From: Thermincola carboxydiphila
GTDB lineage: Bacteria; Bacillota; Thermincolia; Thermincolales; UBA2595
Reading direction: 5' to 3'
Assembly (NCBI GenBank): GCA_016841325.1
Contig: JAENZJ010000022.1
Coordinates: 1 to 62,723 of the forward strand
DNA: 62,723 nt
The notes beneath the pieces were generated by a model, which was not told the DNA's origin, did not search any database, and was given only the letters and a program-made list of their open reading frames with translations. Positions 54,538 through 62,723 of the stretch are shown here, piece by piece. Numbering within the stretch: the first letter of the stretch is position 1; every line of letters begins with the position of its first letter. The translations under genes were made by a program, and so were the position numbers.

Positions 54538-54807
54538 ATGATTATTAAGTCATCCACTACACTACGGAATGATTATAATGCCATTGCACAGCTTGCCCGC
54601 GAAAAAGCCGAACCGGTATACATTACCCGTAATGGTGAGGGTGACCTTGTCGTTATGAGCATCGAGGCCTTTGAACGCCGTGAAGCTATGCTTGACCTTC
54701 GTGAAAAACTTCTTTTTGCTGAACAACAGCGTCTTTCAGGTGAACCGACAATTTCACTTAACGAATCTCACAAGCGGCTGAAGGAGAAAATTAATGGAAC
54801 GATATAA
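54538..54807 (+). CDS. type II antitoxin, Phd/YefM-like (second pair)
   Basis: An 89-aa protein with the Phd/YefM fold (MIIKSSTTLRNDYNAIAQLA and EPVYITRNGEGDLVVMSIEAFERRE), clearly paralogous to the antitoxin at 42905. GGAGG lies 6 nt before the chosen ATG at 54538; an upstream ATG overlaps that site. It neutralises the toxin encoded in the 14-bp-overlapping next gene and probably represses its own promoter. Confidence 0.88.
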   Translation: MIIKSSTTLRNDYNAIAQLAREKAEPVYITRNGEGDLVVMSIEAFERREAMLDLREKLLFAEQQRLSGEPTISLNESHKRLKEKINGTI

Positions 54808-55111
54808 CGTTGAGTTACTGCCTGCCGCTTATTCCGATTTAGAGGAAATATTCGACTATATAATGGCAGAAAATCCCCAGGCAGCAGACGTAATACTCGA
54901 AAGTATGATGCAATCCTTACATCGTCTTGAGAATTATCCGCATTCTGGTGCACCACTTTTCGATCGTTCTCTAAAAAAATTCAATTTCAGAATGGTCATC
55001 GTTGATCCTTATATAGCCTTCTATCGCATAATAGACAGCAAGGTCATTGTCTATCGTATTTTACACAGTGCCAGGAATTACTCTCACCTTTTGAAAGATT
55101 CGCAGTTGTAA
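54794..55111 (+). CDS. type II toxin, RelE/ParE family (second pair)
   Basis: A 105-aa RelE/ParE-fold protein (YNVELLPAAYSDLEEIFDYIM, NYPHSGAPL, MVIVDPYIAFYRI and VIVYRILHSARNY). It shares the layout of the toxin at 43161 but is diverged enough to suggest separate specificity. Its start lies within the antitoxin's last codons, so translation is coupled. The two pairs flank the SLH gene region, which they may help to stabilise. Confidence 0.88.
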   Translation: MERYNVELLPAAYSDLEEIFDYIMAENPQAADVILESMMQSLHRLENYPHSGAPLFDRSLKKFNFRMVIVDPYIAFYRIIDSKVIVYRILHSARNYSHLLKDSQL

Positions 55112-55127
55112 AGAAAAAGGGGGAAAT

Positions 55128-56214
55128 TTAATTCTGCCTCATCAGCCTCCTGAATTCTGCCTCAGGTTCCAGTCCCAGCTCACTCTTTAAGCCTTTCTTA
55201 TATAAATCATAGTATTGTGCAGCAGCAATTGTATCTTTTGCCGCCAGTAATGCCTCAATTAGCCTGTAATTCAAAATACTGTGCAGCGGTTCATGTGTCA
55301 GGCCTGTTTTTAAAAGGTCAGCGGCCTTAACATATTCTTCTGCCGTATTATAGTAATCAGCCATCTTTATAATTAGCCGGATATACTTTTCCCTGTACAG
55401 CATCCTGTTTCTTTCCGCCCACTGGAACTCATTGTCCCCCAGATAATGTCCAGTGTAGAGGGCAGCAATCTCCTCATATTCCGAAATGGTGATATCATTG
55501 ATCTTATAGGCAGCAGACACCCGTGCCAAAAACCTGTGGCCGTCACAGTCAATGGAATCGACATCAAGCCGGTATGAGCCCCTCAAATGCTCGATTGGAG
55601 TCTTAATACCATTGCGCAGCAGGGCTTTCCTGACATAGTGCAGTGTGGTATTAAAGTGGGCTACCGCCCTGTCACCGTCATAGTCCGGCCATAAACGGTC
55701 GATTACTTCATTGCGGCTAACTTCCCTGCCCCTGCAGTCAATGAGGTAAGCCAGGAGTTCCTCTGCTTTCCCGGTACGGAATTTAGCCTTACCGGAACCG
55801 ATGATCACCTTAAATCTCCCAAAACAGCGCACCTGCATTTGGGAAGGATTCATTTGGATGTCTTTCTCCTGAATGATACGGTCCAGGGTTTCCTGCAGCC
55901 TGTCTTGATCCACCGGTTTCATAATATAATCCAGTGCATTTAAACGGAATGCCTCTACGGCATACTCATTATAGGCAGTAACAAATACTACTGCTGCCCA
56001 GCTCTGCAGGTCAAGTATATGGTTGGATAGTTGAAATCCGTCCAGCTCCGGCATCTCAATAACCAGAAATGCGGCATCTATCTTTACTTTCTTGACAAAT
56101 TCCCGCGCCTTCACCGGATCCGTAAACTTTCCCTTTATCTCAACAATTCCGCTGTCACCAAGCAGTTTCTCCATCTGAAGGATTTTCGTCATCAACGATT
56201 ATTGCCCGGATCAA
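55128..56214 (-). pseudogene. frameshifted response regulator with SARP-type output (SAPR family)
   Basis: From a TTG overlapping the kinase stop the frame reads LIRAIIVDDENPS, the start of a receiver domain, and then ends. The remaining 355-residue frame continues LQMEKLLGDSG, phospho-acceptor region AAFLVIEMPELDGFQLS and YIMKPVDQDRL. A winged helix of the OmpR/SARP type (VRCFGRFKVI...EVSRNEVIDRLWPDYDGDRA) and a BTAD helical domain follow. Removing one A from AAAA at about 56180 joins the two parts. An Asp usual at the phosphorylation site is replaced by Glu in VIEMPE. Confidence 0.78.
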
Positions 56215-58433
56215 AGCAAAACACCTCCAATCGGTACCGTAAAGGAAACCCTTGTTCCCTTACCGGTTTCACTTTCCACTGAGAGGCCGGTGCCATAAAT
56301 CTTTTTCAGGCGGAAATGAATGTTTTTCAGGCCGACACCGCTCACATTTTCGGCTGTCAAAATTTTGTCCAGCTTATCAGCAGTAACCCCGGGCCCATCA
56401 TCACTGACGATAACCTGCACTCCTTCCGGGACCTGGCTGACCGATACGGTGACCGTACCCCCTCCCGCTTTTTTCCTCAGGCCATGCCTGATGGTATTTT
56501 CAACCAAAGGCTGTATAGACAAAGGAAGTATATCTGCTTTCACAGTCTCATCCAAATTAAATTCCACACTCAATTCATCACCGAATCGCGCCTTCTCTAT
56601 CTCCAGATAGGACTTGATCAGACTGATCTCTGTGTTAAGGGGGACAAACAGGTCGAGATTTTTAAAATCAAAGCTGTGCCTGAGGTAGTTGGCCAGGTCA
56701 TTGATAAGTTTGCCTGCCCGTTCCGGATCGGTATCACAAAAAGAAGATATGGTATTCAAAACATTAAAGAGGAAATGAGGTTTGATTTGGGCCTGCAGGA
56801 AAGCCACTTCAGCCGCCTTGGCCTTATCTACCGAGTCCTTCAGGTTCACCAGGGTCTTCACCCGGGCCAGCAGTTCTTCAGCTGCCACCGGCTTTGGCAG
56901 ATAATCATTGGCCCCTGCTTCAAAACCCCTTACGATATCGTCAGTATTTGTCTTAGCTGTCAGCATCAGCACCGGCAGGTCGTAGTGAGAAATGTTTTCC
57001 CTTATTGTCCGGCAGACTTCATAACCGGACAACTCCGGCATCATCACATCCAATACCACCAGGGAAATATCATTTAGCTTCCGGATCTCTTCCAGTGCTG
57101 CCCTGCCGCTGTCTACCGCCGTAACTGAGTATCCCTCTGTTTTCAGAATAGCAGCAGCAGACTGTAAGTTGACCATCTCATCATCAACCAACAACACATG
57201 TGCACCTGCTCCTGTTACCCTAAAGGACAGGGATTCCCGGGCAGAGGCGGCAGGCCCGTAAACCGGGACAGCTGCTTCATTTTCAGCGGCCTGCTCTTTA
57301 GCTGCCGGCAGGGTAAAATTAAACTTTGAGCCTTTTCCCACCTCTGATGCCACCCAGATACTGCCTCCATGGGATTCAATCAGGAATTTTGTGATATGCA
57401 GGCCCAGTCCGGTCCCGCCGTGTTGGCGGGTAATAGATGTGTCCACCTGTTCAAAGGACTTGAATATATCATCAAATTTTTCTTCAGGGATACCCGCACC
57501 GGTATCCTCCACACAGACTTCCAGCATATCACCCGATTCTTTTACCGTAACCCTGATATACCCCTGTCTGGTAAATTTAACCGCATTGCCTACCAGGTTG
57601 TACATGATTTGTGCCAGCCGGTTTTCATCAGCCATGACCGGGGGAAGTCCCCCCGGAATGACACTGGTTATTTCCACCTGCTGCCGGTCAGTCAGCTGCC
57701 GGAATACATTTAATGTTGTCTCAATGACAGCCTCTACCCGCAGAGGCTTCAGGCTGAGCTTGATATCACGGTGCTTCAGTCTGGAGTAATCAAGGATATC
57801 ATTAACCAGGTTGGCCAGCCTCCTGGTGCTCACCGCTACAATGGAAAGATTCTGCCTCTGTCCTTCATTAAGGTTCCCTTCACTGCCCCTGAGCAGGGCC
57901 TCAGTTATGCCAAGAATTCCATTGAGCGGTGTCCTGAGTTCATGTGATGTATTGGCAAGAAACTCATCTTTGAGCTTATCCATCCGGAGCAGCTCACCCG
58001 ACAGCTCATTAACATTTTTAAAGGCCTGTGAAAATCTCCTGGCCAGGACAAAGGACTGGAAAAAGAGCAGTACAAAGAAACCAAAACTGGACAGCTCGCC
58101 GACATATTGTGGAATCAGCTTTAAATAAACCAGGATGTCGTAAGCGGCGCCTCCTACCAGTCCCAGGGCCCCGAACAGCACTATTGATGAATCCTGTTTT
58201 CCCCTTACAAAAGCAATACAGGTACAAAAGACAGTATATACAGATGTCAGGGTCAGCATTGCCAGGACAAAAAAAACTATGGCATGATAGCTGATAAAAG
58301 GCAGCAGCCTGTACACCGAATAATCCCCGTGTATACTGGTCCTGCCAATGACAACAATACACATAAGTACAAAATAAAGGCTGCTCCTGTCTTCACGCCT
58401 CATCAGGTAAATACTTAAGTAATACATCCCCAT
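56211..58433 (-). CDS. hybrid sensor kinase with two kinase modules (sensor part lost)
   Basis: A 740-aa open frame. Residues 1-130 hold the end of a 7TMR-DISM membrane region. HisKA follows with ANTSHELRTPLNG (about 160-172), then a first ATPase domain (NLVGNAVKF; GTGLGLHITK), a receiver domain (VLLVDDE; Asp in LVVLDVMMPELSG), and a second, LytS/YehU-like kinase module (QAQIKPHFLFNVLNTI) with its own ATPase (VENTIRHGL). Such double kinases feed SAPR-type regulators like the one encoded next. The true 5' end is upstream in broken form (58434-58837), so the expressed product, if any, lacks its sensor. Confidence 0.85.
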   Translation of the reverse strand: MGMYYLSIYLMRREDRSSLYFVLMCIVVIGRTSIHGDYSVYRLLPFISYHAIVFFVLAMLTLTSVYTVFCTCIAFVRGKQDSSIVLFGALGLVGGAAYDILVYLKLIPQYVGELSSFGFFVLLFFQSFVLARRFSQAFKNVNELSGELLRMDKLKDEFLANTSHELRTPLNGILGITEALLRGSEGNLNEGQRQNLSIVAVSTRRLANLVNDILDYSRLKHRDIKLSLKPLRVEAVIETTLNVFRQLTDRQQVEITSVIPGGLPPVMADENRLAQIMYNLVGNAVKFTRQGYIRVTVKESGDMLEVCVEDTGAGIPEEKFDDIFKSFEQVDTSITRQHGGTGLGLHITKFLIESHGGSIWVASEVGKGSKFNFTLPAAKEQAAENEAAVPVYGPAASARESLSFRVTGAGAHVLLVDDEMVNLQSAAAILKTEGYSVTAVDSGRAALEEIRKLNDISLVVLDVMMPELSGYEVCRTIRENISHYDLPVLMLTAKTNTDDIVRGFEAGANDYLPKPVAAEELLARVKTLVNLKDSVDKAKAAEVAFLQAQIKPHFLFNVLNTISSFCDTDPERAGKLINDLANYLRHSFDFKNLDLFVPLNTEISLIKSYLEIEKARFGDELSVEFNLDETVKADILPLSIQPLVENTIRHGLRKKAGGGTVTVSVSQVPEGVQVIVSDDGPGVTADKLDKILTAENVSGVGLKNIHFRLKKIYGTGLSVESETGKGTRVSFTVPIGGVLL

Positions 58434-58837
58434 AATGAAAAAACTGCCAAACAGGAAAATATCTCGGTAAATAATTATCTTTAACCGGTAGGTTGCATAT
58501 CCGAACCGGGCAGACTCCTGCCATTGATTTCATAACTGTTCCAGACACCCGGTACCTCAGCCTTTAGATCAGCTTTCGAATCCTTAAGTTCCTCATAGCC
58601 GAGGTACCTATTCCAATAGAAGTCCCATTCCCCACCCAGGCTTAAAATCCCGTCTCTTTCAGGATTCTATTGGGAAAGATCCAGAATTCCGTTCCGGGCC
58701 GAAAGGGGCGAAAACTTCGCATTTGTATCCGTAAAAGCGATGACTGCAAAACTTATTCCGGCAATCATTACCGCAATAGCGAAACCTATAACAAGTCTTT
58801 TCCTCTTTGATAAAAGCCCATTAGCATCAAAACTCAT
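58434..58837 (-). pseudogene. decayed 5' end of the hybrid kinase gene (signal and DISM sensor start)
   Basis: From the ATG at 58835-58837 the frame reads a signal-anchor (LVIGFAIAVMIAGISFAVIAF), then NGILDLSQ, an in-frame TAG at 58667-58669, NPERDGILSL, GEWDFYWN, VPGVWNSYEING and LPG. The next family block YATYRLK is in another frame, then joins directly to YRDIFLFGSFFIMG of the main kinase. The TAG stands where DISM kinases usually have Trp (TGG). About 120 residues of the extracellular sensor are missing. Three lesions make this a pseudogene. Confidence 0.8.
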
Positions 58838-59649
58838 TCTTATGCAAAATATTTTGTGTTTATATATGCTTTCTCCAAAATGTCTTATATTGCCTGCTAA
58901 TCAGTTACTGGTAACAGCAACCAATGGGTAAGAATATCTAGAAAATAGTGAATAAAAAGCAGGTTATTTATTAAAAGTGAGAAACATGGACACAGCAAAG
59001 GCTGAACGTGCCGCTACCGTTACAAGGATATTGGAATATTATAAACAATTGTGGAAAAGATTTACCAGATACTTCCCATGACGAGGCAGGTTATGTAAAG
59101 AATCTAAATTTTGACAAGAATTCGGGTGAAATTATTTCGTCCAAAAAATGCTTCAACTGGATAAGGATGAGTTAATAAAAATAAAGAATTTTTGGTTAAT
59201 ACTCAAAAAGACTGCGATTAATTTCGTGGTTTTTTTTGGTATTTTAAACCCCTAAAACCGCATTTTGTACCCCAAAAACCGCGTTTCAGGAAATGAGGAG
59301 ATTGTCCAGTTTGAAACTGTTACATTAAAATGACAAATTCGACCGCATTTGTGTACTCTTAACCCTGCTATTTCGACATGGTTGGCAGGTTCGTTGTTAT
59401 ACAATAGTAGGAACAAAAGCTATTTGTAAAAATTGGGGATAATGTGCTTTTAATTGAAAAAAGGGTGTTTTTTTGTTGTTTTAGAATGGGAGGTGGAGTG
59501 GAAAGGCCTACAATTGGTTCAGCCCTGTGTCATTGTTTTTTCTGTTAACCTAGTTCTAGGTGTTGTCAGAAAGAGTCTCCAGTTTCGCTGCTAAATATTA
59601 TAAGCTCGTTCTGAAAGCATCATAGTCTCAAATTTTCAAAGTAAAAAGT
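58838..59649. other. 812-bp stretch without a supported gene
   Basis: This AT-rich spacer contains a 31-codon frame at about 58987-59082 (MDTAKAERAATVTRILEYYK) that I cannot assign and that lacks a good ribosome site. It also holds short CCCCAAAAACCGC-like direct repeats near 59245-59285. It looks like decayed DNA. Confidence 0.45.
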
Positions 59650-59913
59650 AGGCTCTCGGAAATGACCGTGGTGGAATCTGGTGAGCTATTGTACCGATTT
59701 TCAACACTGACGCTGGAGAAATCTAACCTTGTTCCTGGCGAAGTCACGGACTAAACCGCCAATTCGCCATCCGTGGCTCAGTGGCGGCTCCGCCATCCAT
59801 GGCTCCGGTCCGTGACTTCGCTTAGCGGAACTGCGGTAATATTTCTCACAGCGTCAGCGCAAGGAAAATCTTGTACAACACCTCACCAGATTCCCGGACA
59901 TCTCCGAGAGGCT
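59650..59913. repeat. large imperfect palindrome (about 264 bp), element B
   Basis: Arms 59650-59755 and 59806-59913 are imperfect inverted repeats. Matching blocks include CTCTCGGA, GGAATCTGGTGAG, CTGACGCTG, GAGAAAT and GCGAAGTCACGGAC. The GC-rich centre matches repeat element A at 54272-54325. The RNA or single strand could fold into one long hairpin. It lies beside a transposase gene. Confidence 0.75.
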
Positions 59914-59996
59914 TATTGACGGGAAAAGGGAATTTGGGCATGGGAAATAAGCCTGTGGAAAACAGGCTTGCAAAATTGGAGCAGATGAGTAAAGTA

Positions 59997-61514
59997 CTAG
60001 GCGGCAATTAAGTTAGAGTTATCGGCCCATTGCTTAATTAAAACGGTCATGTCAAGCTCTTGATGTTTAACCCAAGCATCAATATGAAGGCACATGCTGG
60101 CTAAGAAGGTTCTAATGTACCAAGCTCTGGAACTGCGGATTTTGCCTCTGGATTCCAGGTGATAGTCTTCTTTGAGGCGTTTGAAAAAGCGTTCAACAGA
60201 GGTACGCCGTTTGTAAGCAGCTTTCCATTGCACAGAATTTCTGGGGATGCGGGTAAAGAATCTAAGGTTATCTTGCTCATAAGTATAGAAAACTCTACCG
60301 TAATCTTTGGTTGAACAAGGGTTATAACAAGTAATATTCCATTTCTTACGGGTTTTAGGACACCGCCATTTATGGCGCTGGCGGTCATAGCAATAACCGT
60401 TATAAGACATAATGTAACCTCCTGAACAAACCGGGATGCCATCCTTGGTGAAGGATATATCATCTTTACAAGAGATGTTACCGGTATTGCGTTGGTTTAA
60501 ATCAATAATAGCGCCAATATCATATTGATGTAGAAGCTTGTAGATCCCGTAAGCATCATGAGCTGAATCTAAAAGGCAATCTCTGAATTTGAAATCCGGG
60601 TATAAACGGATAAGTTCAAAGAAAGAGGGTATAAAAGCAACACTATCATGGCGTTCAGCCTTAAAAAGATTGAGGTAAACAGGCAAATCATACGGACTGT
60701 CGGCAGCAGTAAAAGCATAAATACCGCGTCCGTAGTAGTACTCTTCACGATAGCTGTCCCAGCCCCAAGAAGCGTCTGGGTCGCTATAATGCCGAGCACA
60801 TTGGCAATTGAAAATGTTCTGTTCCCGGCAGAAGCAGATCATTTTCCCGTACCGGCTGGCGCCGGTACGGACGGAAGAACCATCCCCGGCTATACGCAGA
60901 TTTTCAGGGTCACCTAACAAACCTAGTTCAGCAGATGGAAGTACAAAACATTCTTTAAAAATCTGCTGCAGAAGGTCATGCGGCTGGGTTTTATGAGCAG
61001 GGGGATGTTTTAAAAAGCGGGAAATCAATCGCCCGACGATACCAGGTTTGCGCAAAGGAGCCTTTTCCCCTTTTTTCTTGCCCTTCTTAGGTTTGCGTTT
61101 AGGCTTGCGGACTTTGGACGACAAATGAGGGGAATCGGCCAGCCAAAGCCGGCTTTGGAAATCGTAAAAAGTACCAACGCCAGGAACGTCATCAGGTGAA
61201 AACCCGCTATAAATAGCCCAGATAGGATGAGCTCTCATGGTTTTAACCCAATCATCAACAGATTTAGCATGAGTAAGCTCCATAAGCAGTAGTGACCTGA
61301 ATAAATCAACCGGGTTACGTGCAGAAGAACCGCGTTTACTGTATTGATGGGCTAGAATGTGATAAACAGGAGTAAGATCAGTAACCCAAACTTTAGCAAG
61401 CTCAAGGTGATACAAAAGCACTGTTCCCTGTAGGTCCTTTTCAAAATAATGAATTCGTAGTTGTTCAGTTACAAATAGTTGAAAATCCTGATGAGAGCGT
61501 GAAGGTCTTAACAC
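59997..61514 (-). CDS. DDE-type transposase
   Basis: The 505-aa protein has a helical N-terminus (VYHILAHQYSKRGSSARNPVDLFRSLLLMELTHAKSVDDWV) and a basic linker (KPKRKPKKGKKKGEKA). An RNase-H-like core follows: the first Asp in IAGDGSSVRTGASRYGK, the second in CLLDSAHDAYG, and the Glu in RRTSVERFFKRLKEDYHLE. This is the IS4/IS5/IS1182-like DDE plan; I cannot fix the family. The gene appears intact and ends in TAG. An 8-bp hairpin (AAGCCTGT/ACAGGCTT) lies 30 bp downstream. Clear terminal inverted repeats were not found by eye. Confidence 0.82.
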   Translation of the reverse strand: MLRPSRSHQDFQLFVTEQLRIHYFEKDLQGTVLLYHLELAKVWVTDLTPVYHILAHQYSKRGSSARNPVDLFRSLLLMELTHAKSVDDWVKTMRAHPIWAIYSGFSPDDVPGVGTFYDFQSRLWLADSPHLSSKVRKPKRKPKKGKKKGEKAPLRKPGIVGRLISRFLKHPPAHKTQPHDLLQQIFKECFVLPSAELGLLGDPENLRIAGDGSSVRTGASRYGKMICFCREQNIFNCQCARHYSDPDASWGWDSYREEYYYGRGIYAFTAADSPYDLPVYLNLFKAERHDSVAFIPSFFELIRLYPDFKFRDCLLDSAHDAYGIYKLLHQYDIGAIIDLNQRNTGNISCKDDISFTKDGIPVCSGGYIMSYNGYCYDRQRHKWRCPKTRKKWNITCYNPCSTKDYGRVFYTYEQDNLRFFTRIPRNSVQWKAAYKRRTSVERFFKRLKEDYHLESRGKIRSSRAWYIRTFLASMCLHIDAWVKHQELDMTVLIKQWADNSNLIAA

Positions 61515-61651
61515 AACAAATCACCGCCATAATCTCTTTAGTAGGCTGTAAAATAATGCCTCCATCGGCGATTATGGGGCGATTTTCAAAAAGTCAAGAG
61601 AACATTCGTTCTAATTTTCGACAAAAGCAATACGTTGGAGGAAAAAACAAA

Positions 61652-61708
61652 AAAGTCCAAGGCACAAAGCCTTGAACATAAAGAATCTCGAATTTCCGAG
61701 AGACTTAT
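61652..61708 (+). promoter_or_regulatory. two hairpins in the leader of the RCC1-repeat gene
   Basis: CAAGGC/GCCTTG (61658-61674) and TCTCG/CGAGA (61686-61701) lie in tandem 30-75 bp before the ATG. They could be part of a riboswitch or a stabiliser. I could not match them to a known class. Confidence 0.35.
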
Positions 61709-61731
61709 AAAAATTTTTGGGAGGTAATTAA

Positions 61732-62723
61732 ATGTACAAGAAAAAAATTTCTCTTATTTTATGTTTGATGATGATTTTATCTCTGTTTCCTAATATTGCG
61801 CACGCAGTTGAAGTGCAGCAGAACTTACCGTTTTACGATGAAATGGAAAACACAGATGGTATAACCAATCTTACTCTTGGGGCCAAGTCATTGGTTCAAG
61901 ACAGAATTAACGGAAATTATGCTGTAAAAATTCAGTGTGGTGCTGATAGCACTAAGGATCATGTGGATTTCACTTTAGCTGCTGCCTCTGCTTCAAATGC
62001 TGTAAATAGATATAGCAAAATAAATTTATGGGTTAAACCAATGGCCGGTGCTCAGTGGATAGAATTTTGGGCAGATGACTCTCAGGTAAAAAATGATTCA
62101 AATAAGGATGGCAAATTTTATGTCGGACAAGACCTAATTAGTGGGCAATGGAATTCATTAACGTTGGATTTGGCTGCATTGGATCCTCAGATACCGGAGG
62201 TAAATAGTATCCAGGTTCATAGCAATGAGTCTTCAACCTGGTACTTTGATGAATTAACATCTGTCTATTCTCCTAGCCTGTTTTTAGATATCCCCAAAAT
62301 GGCTGATTCCCAGACAGTTTATCTTAATGGTGGGTTACAATTTAATTCAAATCCTATAGGACCCAATTTTTTGTTAAACACTTATAATACAAAACCTACC
62401 ATTATGGTAACACGAAATAACGTTGTTAAACTTGATACAAGTCAATCTGATTTTTTACAGGGGGTATTAAGCAATGTTATCCCTACTGATGATGGAACAT
62501 TACAATTAGAATCAATAAGTCACAGTACAATTTCTACGAAAGGTTCCCATTCTATAGCATTAAAATCTGATGGCACAGTATGGGCTTGGGGAAATAATTA
62601 TCGTGGGCAGTTAGGAGATGGCACTACTACGAATAGGTGCACTCCGGTTCAGGCAAGCGGTCTAACCGATGTAATTTCAGTTTCCAGTGGAGATTCTCAT
62701 TCCTTAGCATTAAAATCTGATGG
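61732..62723 (+). CDS. secreted RCC1-repeat protein (3' end outside window)
   Basis: The ATG at 61732 follows GGGAGG. The first 330 residues are in the window. A signal peptide (MYKKKISLILCLMMILSLFPNIAHA) comes first, followed by a jelly-roll/carbohydrate-binding-like domain (about residues 28-180) with WVKPMAGAQWIEFWADDS. A linker leads to the first RCC1 repeats (SHSIALKSDGTVWAWGNNYRGQLGDGTTT, then SGDSHSLALKSDG). RCC1 repeats form seven-bladed propellers. The protein is exported and may continue into SLH repeats beyond the edge, given its neighbours. The gene is more AT-rich than the SLH genes. Confidence 0.85.
   Translation, partial: MYKKKISLILCLMMILSLFPNIAHAVEVQQNLPFYDEMENTDGITNLTLGAKSLVQDRINGNYAVKIQCGADSTKDHVDFTLAAASASNAVNRYSKINLWVKPMAGAQWIEFWADDSQVKNDSNKDGKFYVGQDLISGQWNSLTLDLAALDPQIPEVNSIQVHSNESSTWYFDELTSVYSPSLFLDIPKMADSQTVYLNGGLQFNSNPIGPNFLLNTYNTKPTIMVTRNNVVKLDTSQSDFLQGVLSNVIPTDDGTLQLESISHSTISTKGSHSIALKSDGTVWAWGNNYRGQLGDGTTTNRCTPVQASGLTDVISVSSGDSHSLALKSD

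Noticed and set aside
61652-61708. Cyclic-di-GMP riboswitch upstream of the RCC1-repeat gene
   Set aside because: Two small hairpins and a CAAAGCC piece are suggestive, but the conserved aptamer core could not be aligned.

Overview
The window comes from a low-to-mid GC Firmicute, most likely a spore-forming anaerobe of the Peptococcaceae/Desulfotomaculum-Desulfitobacterium type. Evidence is the split bacterial pyrrolysyl-tRNA synthetase (pylSn plus pylSc), sigma-54 promoters, SLH-domain surface proteins, a flagellin, a DUF1540 protein and TTG/GTG starts behind strong GGAGG sites. This placement is inference; no rRNA or other taxonomic marker gene is present.

Region 1 (1-16.2 kb, nearly all on the minus strand) is a pyrrolysine-dependent monomethylamine island. 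In transcription order it holds an APC-type permease (15841-14240); mtmC2-mtmB2 (13792-11732); a permease operon with four small membrane proteins of unknown role (11630-8553); mtmC1-mtmB1 (8270-6210); tRNA-Pyl (CUA) and pylSn-pylSc-pylB-pylC-pylD (6097-1638); and an operon of an unknown 92-aa protein, a QueG-like double [4Fe-4S] protein and the start of a UroD-family methyltransferase (1163 to the edge). Both mtmB genes carry one in-frame amber codon at the pyrrolysine position. The two mtmBC copies appear identical over about 2.05 kb, but their flanks differ. Four exact sigma-54 promoters (TGGCAY-N5-TTGCA) precede the transcription units. A palindrome GATTC-N6-GAATC recurs upstream of three of them and is probably the binding site of an enhancer-binding activator not encoded here. 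Together this looks like one co-regulated system: take up methylamine, move its methyl group to the corrinoid protein MtmC through MtmB, and supply the 22nd amino acid that MtmB needs.

Region 2 (16.3-33 kb) is mixed housekeeping and accessory DNA: a flagellin with a large central insertion, a DMT-type membrane protein, a ferredoxin, RsgA, a GNAT acetyltransferase, broken glycine-reductase-like and LysM genes, an AT-rich sugar-dehydrogenase-like gene, a VOC protein, a DUF3160 lipoprotein with an FG-GAP-like partner, a DUF5050-like propeller protein, a PadR regulator with a HAAS-FtsW/RodA-like fusion, and an IS21 istB remnant.

Region 3 (33-42.4 kb) holds a DUF1540 protein, a methyltransferase, a MacB/FtsX-type ABC exporter with its two-component system, a frameshifted esterase, an AraC-type regulator, and a stand-alone AICAR transformylase under a ZTP riboswitch with an overlapping terminator.

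Region 4 (42.4 kb to the end) is a plastic surface-protein region. It has two large SLH proteins, one with a 726-bp tandem repeat and one cut at its 5' end by an ISLre2-type remnant, plus a deleted third SLH copy. It also has two toxin-antitoxin pairs, a decayed hybrid sensor kinase/response regulator pair, two related palindromic repeats (one about 264 bp), an intact DDE transposase and the start of an RCC1-repeat secreted protein. Several genes across the window are broken by single-base indels, which could be real decay or assembly error.
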